Assembly: GCA_963969595.1 (NCBI GenBank)
Contig: OZ018416.1
Coordinates: forward strand, 7,704,065-7,768,064
From: Neckera pumila
Lineage: Eukaryota; Streptophyta; Bryopsida; Hypnales; Neckeraceae
Direction of reading: 5' to 3'
DNA length: 64,000 bases
Shown here: in pieces, positions 57,954 through 64,000 of the stretch
Layout: the number at the start of each line of letters is the position of its first letter
Position numbering within the stretch: position 1 is the stretch's first letter
Notes under the pieces: generated by a model
Database searches by the model: none
What the model was told of the DNA's origin: nothing
Seen by the model: the letters and a program-made list of their open reading frames with translations, nothing else
Program-made: the position numbers and the translations under genes

Positions 57954-58607
57954 ATGGCGAGGAGATTTCTATTAGCTTCGAATGAGACGTGGGCTATGGC
58001 ACCCGGCGTGACGCGAGCCACGGCCAGTCCACCAGTGCACCACACGAGCACCTTCAATCCAACATTAGCAGTCGTGGTGTCCTCCGTGATCGTTTGCTTC
58101 TTCCTGGTGGGCTTCGCCACGGGCATCTTCAAACGCTATATTGTGCGTGCAGGGGAAACCTCAGACTACCCAGAGATTCCACGACGTCGCATAAACCGTT
58201 CTTCGAAACCTCGGGACCTTGGACTCGACCCCGAAGTGGTGAGCGCCTTGCCGCTGGTGAAATTCGCAGAGTTTGTGCAGAAGGGGAAACACGCTGAGGA
58301 TTGCGCTGTTTGTTTGGCGTTGTTTGAAGAGTCCGACACACTGAGACTGTTGCCGCAATGCACTCACGCGTTTCACTCGGAGTGCATCGATGAGTGGTTC
58401 AAATCGCACTCCACTTGCCCGCTATGTCGCGATTCTCTGAAGAATTTGGAAGCGGAGGATGCGCGTACAGAGGATCAAGATGCGGAAGGTGATGGCGGAA
58501 CGCGAAGAGCAGCGGAGTTTGATGTCGTGGAGGTCGTGATTCGAGGTGAAAGTAGCGGCGCCGCTGATGCCTCGGCCGGATTTTCGCGAGGTACCACGCA
58601 TCTCTAG
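57954..58607 (+). CDS. ATL-family RING-H2 E3 ubiquitin ligase
   Basis: An intronless ORF of 217 residues. Plant ATL proteins are membrane-anchored E3 ligases that recruit E2 enzymes through a RING-H2 finger. Seen here: one N-terminal transmembrane segment (about 37-58), a basic stretch, the GLD motif (90-92, GLDPEVVSALP) and the RING-H2 finger 117-158. Its spacing C-x2-C-x15-C-x1-H-x2-H-x2-C-x10-C-x2-C is exactly that of ATL proteins, with the ligand-flanking DEWF. The C-terminal tail is acidic and variable. The start ATG at 57954 (ACGATGGCG) gives the usual short lumenal/extracellular N-terminus. Intronless structure is typical of the family. Target unknown. Confidence 0.93.
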   Translation: MARRFLLASNETWAMAPGVTRATASPPVHHTSTFNPTLAVVVSSVIVCFFLVGFATGIFKRYIVRAGETSDYPEIPRRRINRSSKPRDLGLDPEVVSALPLVKFAEFVQKGKHAEDCAVCLALFEESDTLRLLPQCTHAFHSECIDEWFKSHSTCPLCRDSLKNLEAEDARTEDQDAEGDGGTRRAAEFDVVEVVIRGESSGAADASAGFSRGTTHL

Positions 58608-59371
58608 CATTTCAAACTTTTAGACTGCTACTCGAAATTGAGCTAATTTGTCAAATCCAATGCTCAAAGGTTTATATACTTATACCGGCAATGATTGGAG
58701 GTTCCGATCCGATTGGAGGTTCCGATCCGCTTGTCAGGATTTTTGCAAGATACTAAACCTATCTAGGATTTCCAAATTTTCAGACTGCTACTCATAATTG
58801 AGCCGAAATTGTCACATTCAAGTGCTCAAAGCCTTAGAAACTAGTATCGGTATTCATCTGAGGTTGTAAACATTCTGGAATAGTGCCAATCTCTTGAAAG
58901 CTCGCCTATTATTACGTGTATGGTAGAAAACACCCTCCTTCCCCAGAAATTCAAACTTTGTTAAATTGCAACCCAATACGAGAGTAGGTTTTCTCTTAGC
59001 GATAATGAGTAGGTAGCACTAGAATTGGTCTCTAGGTTAAATGGTTCAGGGATAAGCCTGATTCGCCGAACTAGGGGAGTGGGTGTTTTGTTTTCCCCTT
59101 CATCGTAACTGATGTTTGGGTTGTACTGTGTCTCTCTTTCTGGCAATCGAACATGTTCTCAATTTGTGTCAAAAAATAGAATAAATAGAGTCGGTACCAC
59201 CGAGTCTCGCCTTGAATCGCGAAGGAATCCTAAACTGCAATTGGATTCTGCGCTGCAGATGAACTCATCGTCTTCGGAATCTTGGTGCGGGCATAGCTGT
59301 GGGCATGCAACCCTAAACCCCCAAACAACCCTGCTGAATTTCCCAATCCATTGTGTGCATAATTCACAGAA

Positions 59372-59719
59372 GTGGCAACCACAGAGGAAGCAGCGCAAGT
59401 GAATCCTTCGACATTCATACGTTTAATTCGAGTTGGAAAGTCTCCTCGAGTGAAAGCGTCTATCCGGCGATCGAGTTCTGTGGGCACGGGTCTCCATCTT
59501 CGACCTTACGTTGTCGACAGCGAGGGCACGCAACACAACTTTCGTGTGCACGCCATAGCTCTAGATCATGAGCAAGCTCATGAATTGTCGGATGGTGGAG
59601 CTTCGGAAAGTTTGGCAATTGGAGTCCTGTTGAATTTCAAAGTGAGAACTCGTGGACTGCAGCACGCTTGGTCGACAAGGTGGAGCTTTCCCAATTTGAG
59701 GCAGATTGAACCACCTTGA
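59372..59719 (+). CDS. hypothetical ORF, 115 residues (doubtful)
   Basis: An open frame starting MATTEEAAQVNPSTF, moderately GC-rich, with no recognised domain, membrane segment or signal peptide. An antisense frame of similar length is open too, so coding status is uncertain. It may be an exon of an unrecognised gene; no clear splice partners were found. The rest of 58620-61130 shows nothing else I can support. Confidence 0.2.
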   Translation: MATTEEAAQVNPSTFIRLIRVGKSPRVKASIRRSSSVGTGLHLRPYVVDSEGTQHNFRVHAIALDHEQAHELSDGGASESLAIGVLLNFKVRTRGLQHAWSTRWSFPNLRQIEPP

Positions 59720-61130
59720 CGGAAACTGCCTCAAATTGTTTTGTTACTTGTCTCTTGTATTAAATGCAAACTGTGTCACGGTTTCACCTCATCCGTAGAA
59801 CTTTTCACTCACGAATATTTTCTTGGCATCCAAACATTAACCTTGCAGCTTAATGAAACCTTTTTGCTGTTTGTTACAATGCATCAGGCTCCGCTCTTGT
59901 GCTTTCTGTTGTTCGAACTCGACCTCATTAGCTTTCTAATTCTTCTACAGTACATATTTTGGGCATCAACACATTTGAGAATTTCTCCATTTTAGTTCAA
60001 TTGATGATTGAGCGTTTGAGACAAAGGTAGGGAGATGTGTACAATATTCAAGAGGGTACATTAGGGCAACTGCCTAGATTAGTACGCAAAGAATGTAATG
60101 ATAAAGATTGGAGGTTCGTTTCAAATGGGATCTCTGTCCATTTGGCTTTGTGTCCAGTTTGTGGGATACAACAATCTTTTTCTCCTGTATTTCACATTTA
60201 TCTTGAAAAGATCAAGTTCTTGGTAACACCTATGAAAACGGGTATCTAGAGGACTTTCAATTAACTCCTGTGAAATGAACAATGATTGTGCTTGCACACA
60301 ATGAAGACAAGGGGCATTCCTGAGTTGTAGCATAAACTTCAGACAAGCTTTTGCTATGGACATATATCTAAGTTTAGTCTTGGAAGTTGATTTGGACAAC
60401 TTGCATAAAGAAGCACACAATATTCACAATTGTTCTACATGGTCTGAATGTTGTGGGACCTGTATCGGTAAAAAGCATGTTCGAATGATCGAAAGTTGAC
60501 TGCCGACACTGAAATTTTATGTGAAGATTTGCAAGTGACAGTTATTCTGGTTAACAGATGATTCATATACGAATCACAGCATATAATATGTATGTATGTA
60601 CAGTAGAGTTTACCTAGGCATATACGAAGTATAGAATATGGAGTTGAACTCCTGGTTGAACTAATCAATCGGGATTGTACTTGGCTGCGAATACATAAAA
60701 TTGTGACACAACATTATTCTATGAGGAAGAACTGAGGTTTCGGCACAGTTTCTTAGGTTGACAGGATAACCTAACATTGTTTGCCAATGAGGCAGGGGGT
60801 CCCTTTTGCATCCTTGAAAAGGGGACCCCCACAGTGAACTAAATAGTCTTCTCTGGCTTGCCCAACCCCAATCCTTGAATTAACTGATAAGTCCCTCCTA
60901 GGTATTTAGCAAAGCATACCTTCCCAGCATGGGGAGGACCATTGCCTGGTTATACCGACCGTTATGAAGTTTCAGTACTGAAAGTGCGTGCTTTGCATAG
61001 AATTTGATTTGAAATGCGCTTGTCGACTGTAGGGTGCCATAGAATTAATCAGTAAGTAAACAAGAGAGGGGGATTGGGCACTGATTTCAGTGAGCGAGGG
61101 GCCTTCAACACACCAAAGCAATCAGAAAGC

Positions 61131-64000
61131 TCAGCTGCTTGTTCGCAGCAGGTTCTTCAGGGAGAGGTGTGCTTTCACTGGCTTATGGTCGGAAATCTTC
61201 ACTTCAGAGATCGAGTTGTACAGCATCAAGTCAACCTAAACTGAAGAAGTTGACTTCACTTTGTATAGGATTCTGTCTGTCCACGAGGGTGTCCTTTCCT
61301 GCAACGAGTGCACAGACACTACAATAAAATTAATGTATTTTTTTGACTCAGGCCATTCACGAACAGATGAACAGCGAGCTTCATGACTCCTAAGTCGTAA
61401 TCCGAGAAGGATCAAGGAACTATATTCCGCCCAAACTCCAAATAATGCACATCGCATTGATCGGGTGAGTTGTGGTGGCTTCATAGCCTTGCAAGTTCAA
61501 TATATACATCTATTGGAAAACAAATGTCAAAAAAGCAAGATAAAAGCAACAGAATGAAGAGGGAATGGATCACAAGCCGACCTTTGAGTACTTATCAGTT
61601 CCTACATAAAATTTGTAAGTAGGCGGAAACAGGAGAGGGCCTTCTGAGAATTCTGTGAAGGCTTCACCTCGCAGTACTGCTCTGTGAAGTTGGTCTCTGG
61701 TCCACAAAATCTGCACAATACCATTCACTTATTTCAATTCACTATACATATCTTGAACTTAAATTGTTCTTGGATAAGAATTCATTAAACACCGATGATT
61801 TATATTGCAATCTTAAACAGAAGGAAGACTTTATTCACAAATCTTCGGAATGGCTTAAAATTATAGTCGTGTTCGAGGCCCCGAGATAAATTTAAACCGA
61901 GTAGTATTTGAGAAGATGACGGATTTCAGTGAAACTGGTCAAGTCTCACTTGGCCCAATCAAAACTTAAATCTATACCCGCTTATAGAGCTCTGAGAACT
62001 TGAATTTCACAATTCTGGCACTCTAAAATATGCAATATCAACGAAATTAACCATTGCATCATACAAATGGATTCTATGAACAGGAGGAGTCATTCCCAAG
62101 TCATTGTCTGGGGTAAGGCAAGCTAATCAAAATGAGAACCTTCTCAGTTTGCAAAATAATCTTCATGAGAGCAGAGGACAGAAGAGTTTGAGAGACGACC
62201 TCTTCTAGGTTTTGGCTAATGAGGAATCCGACGGAGCTCCGAGGCATTTCAACTCGATAATTTAGATCGCCAAGCCATACGACAACATCCGATTCTTCCA
62301 CGAAATTGTGCGCATGCCTTACCTTATGCTGAGGCTCTGCTGACTGTATGTGCTTTTCATATGAGCAAACGCCATTGGCCTTAGTAAAAACAGATTGACA
62401 AATTCGCTCAAACTGGTAATTGCGCTCCATCATATTGCCCTCGTGAGCTGCACCGGAGAGTCACATGCACGTACAACACTTAAATAGTGCTGAAGCCCAG
62501 ATTGGGTAAAAATTACGCTAAACTTTCAATGAACATGGAGAGATAGATCAGGGTCATAATTCTTCATTAATTTACGCTCTTGTAGAAATATACAACTGAA
62601 TATAATTGAGACTTCCTCGCAAATTCATTAGACAAGACGTGAGAAAGGAAATTCGACAAAGCCTTGCAGTTCTTAAGATCGGCATTCTTCCCAATAATTG
62701 CCTCGAACAAATTCTGCCGTGTATGAATGGCAGATAAACCTCTAAACGATCTGCGCACTGGAAAAGGGTCCGGCAGAATCCACGCAATTGAATTTTAGGC
62801 TTGTTCCTATGTTGATGCTCACTGCCGTTTCGCTTCGCGCTCAATTGAATCGATAGTTTGACCAAACGTTAAAACTTATTATTTCTTTGAAAGTTGTTGC
62901 TTTTTATGGTTCAGGAATTGCAGGGCTCATGGTTAAGGATGCACAGCATTAGTTTAGTACCTACATGGTTAGAAATTGGAGACGACAAATTTGAACTGCT
63001 GTAAAATTAATCTACTGATGGAGTGGGTCGCGTTGCATGAATCATTACCAGCAAGATGAGAGGTGATGAAGAGCAGAGACGAATTGTTGTATCCCAATAA
63101 AACAGCTGCTGCTCCTTTCTGACGACCACTAATATAGCCGAGGCCTCCTAATCCTACCGTATCCACCATAGTACCTGCTCGGCATGCAATTTAACTGTGC
63201 CATCAGTGCACTTTGATTGTGCAAATTCTCTCATCCCAAAATTTTGATGTAGGTAAATAATATTACGAACTGAAACTACATTACCAGTAATATTCGATCG
63301 TAGGGACTTTCTTGCAAATACATAGAGCTGAAGGGAAATCATCGATGAGAGCTCAACACAGCTGCACATGCCAAAATTCGCCCAGTTGGTTAGTAACCAA
63401 TAGTACTTACTTCACCAACTGTGTACCATATCCTGCTCATTGTTTTTGAAATCAGTAGATCAAAGATTACTGACTGTCAACTGCAAATATTTCAACCAAA
63501 AATTTCCTTTTCTGAAATTTCTGACTGTAGCCGGAATTAATTTCTCATGCAGCCTTTAATTTCAGAAGCACGTTTCAATCTTACTAATGCAAAACTGTCT
63601 TGTTCAAGAATTTAAATGACAATCTATATGGGAGCATACTGGTCATCCCTGACATTTACACCGACAAGTTGTCAAGACCGTGCTTGAGCTCACTCACGAT
63701 TAAGGCCCTCAAGAGCTCAGAAATGGTGGTAGGTTTCATGAAAATCAACATGACGTTCTGGAACCCCTAAAAATTCTACTGCGCTATGTGAAGCGACCTT
63801 CTTGAGACTGGCTGTTGTTCCCAATAATTAAATACTCCGTAACAATTACTAAGCTATCGTATGGGGAATAGAAACCGTACCAATACATGTCGCCCAGCAA
63901 TTTGCCTATGGTCTCTTCACCAGAAAAATTTGGAGCTTCCTGTAGCCCTATAACATACAAGTCGTGCTTTTCTCCGTCTAGGTCGAGGAGTAGAGACAGG
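61131..64000 (-). CDS. inositol polyphosphate 5-phosphatase, 3' part, with in-frame stop
   Basis: Minus-strand exons: (64000)-63881, 63361-63285, 63174-63049, 62447-62200, 61710-61582 and 61298 downward, with consistent phases. Order matches the Mg-dependent 5-phosphatase catalytic domain that removes the 5-phosphate of inositol phosphates/phosphoinositides: HDLYVIGLQEAPN, LYVFARKSL, GGLGYISGRQKGA, FITSHLAAHEGN, VVVWLGDLNYRVEMP, FPPTYKFYVGTD, then ERTPSWTDRIL. A TAG at 61238-61236 follows SSV. The same frame then continues with LYNSISEVKISDHKPVKAHL, the last catalytic motif (SDH(K/R)PV), to a TGA at 61133-61131. So the protein as written lacks that motif. The 5' end lies outside the window. 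The family is certain; an undetected short exon between 63881 and 63361 is possible. Confidence 0.88.

Overview
The window looks like nuclear DNA of a land plant. All confident genes are eukaryotic: exons are joined by GT-AG introns, and the families are a tRNA pseudouridine synthase, a plant-type ATL RING-H2 protein and an inositol polyphosphate 5-phosphatase. The very AT-rich, transposon-laden spacers and an intronless fungal-type FTR1 iron permease point away from flowering plants and towards a moss, liverwort or lycophyte. That placement is inference; no marker in the window fixes the species.

Layout. 1-4011 (+): the 3' nine exons of a PUS3/DEG1-like tRNA pseudouridine synthase, with two palindromic inserts in its introns. 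4012-13473: gene-free, AT-rich, with foldback elements, a miRNA-like hairpin, a long (TA)n tract and a divergent TTAA-flanked element. 13474-14421 (+): the intact FTR1-like permease. 15960-20665: a decayed hAT transposase on the minus strand, bracketed by arrays of a GCGACC(T/G)CGGGT word. 20870-24120: nested short transposons. 24128-25650 (-): a decayed ORF of unknown family, again with a GCGACC array on its 5' side. 26690-29957: a 40-bp minisatellite with a five-unit higher-order period, broken by a fourth GCGACC array. 29958-39619: a Gag-protease LTR-type element without polymerase; both long LTR-like flanks carry related, decayed ORFs. 39988-46110: a TTAA element, then a second repeat family interrupted by about 4.6 kb that contains a 1.4-kb foldback. 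49048-53072 (-): a five-exon gene for a tandem alpha/beta-hydrolase protein whose first domain has lost its nucleophile serine. 54005-56484: foldbacks and a TTAA element whose paralogous empty site is present in the window. 57954-58607 (+): an ATL-type RING-H2 gene. 61131-64000 (-): the 3' part of an inositol polyphosphate 5-phosphatase with an in-frame stop before its last catalytic motif.

The genes do not form a pathway. They are unrelated housekeeping or regulatory loci separated by transposon blocks. Most novelty lies in the mobile DNA: a probable non-autonomous TTAA-target family, the LTR-resident ORFs, the shared GCGACC word arrays and several long foldbacks. Splice sites were checked by reading phase by hand. 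All family assignments are from recognised motifs, not from database searches.
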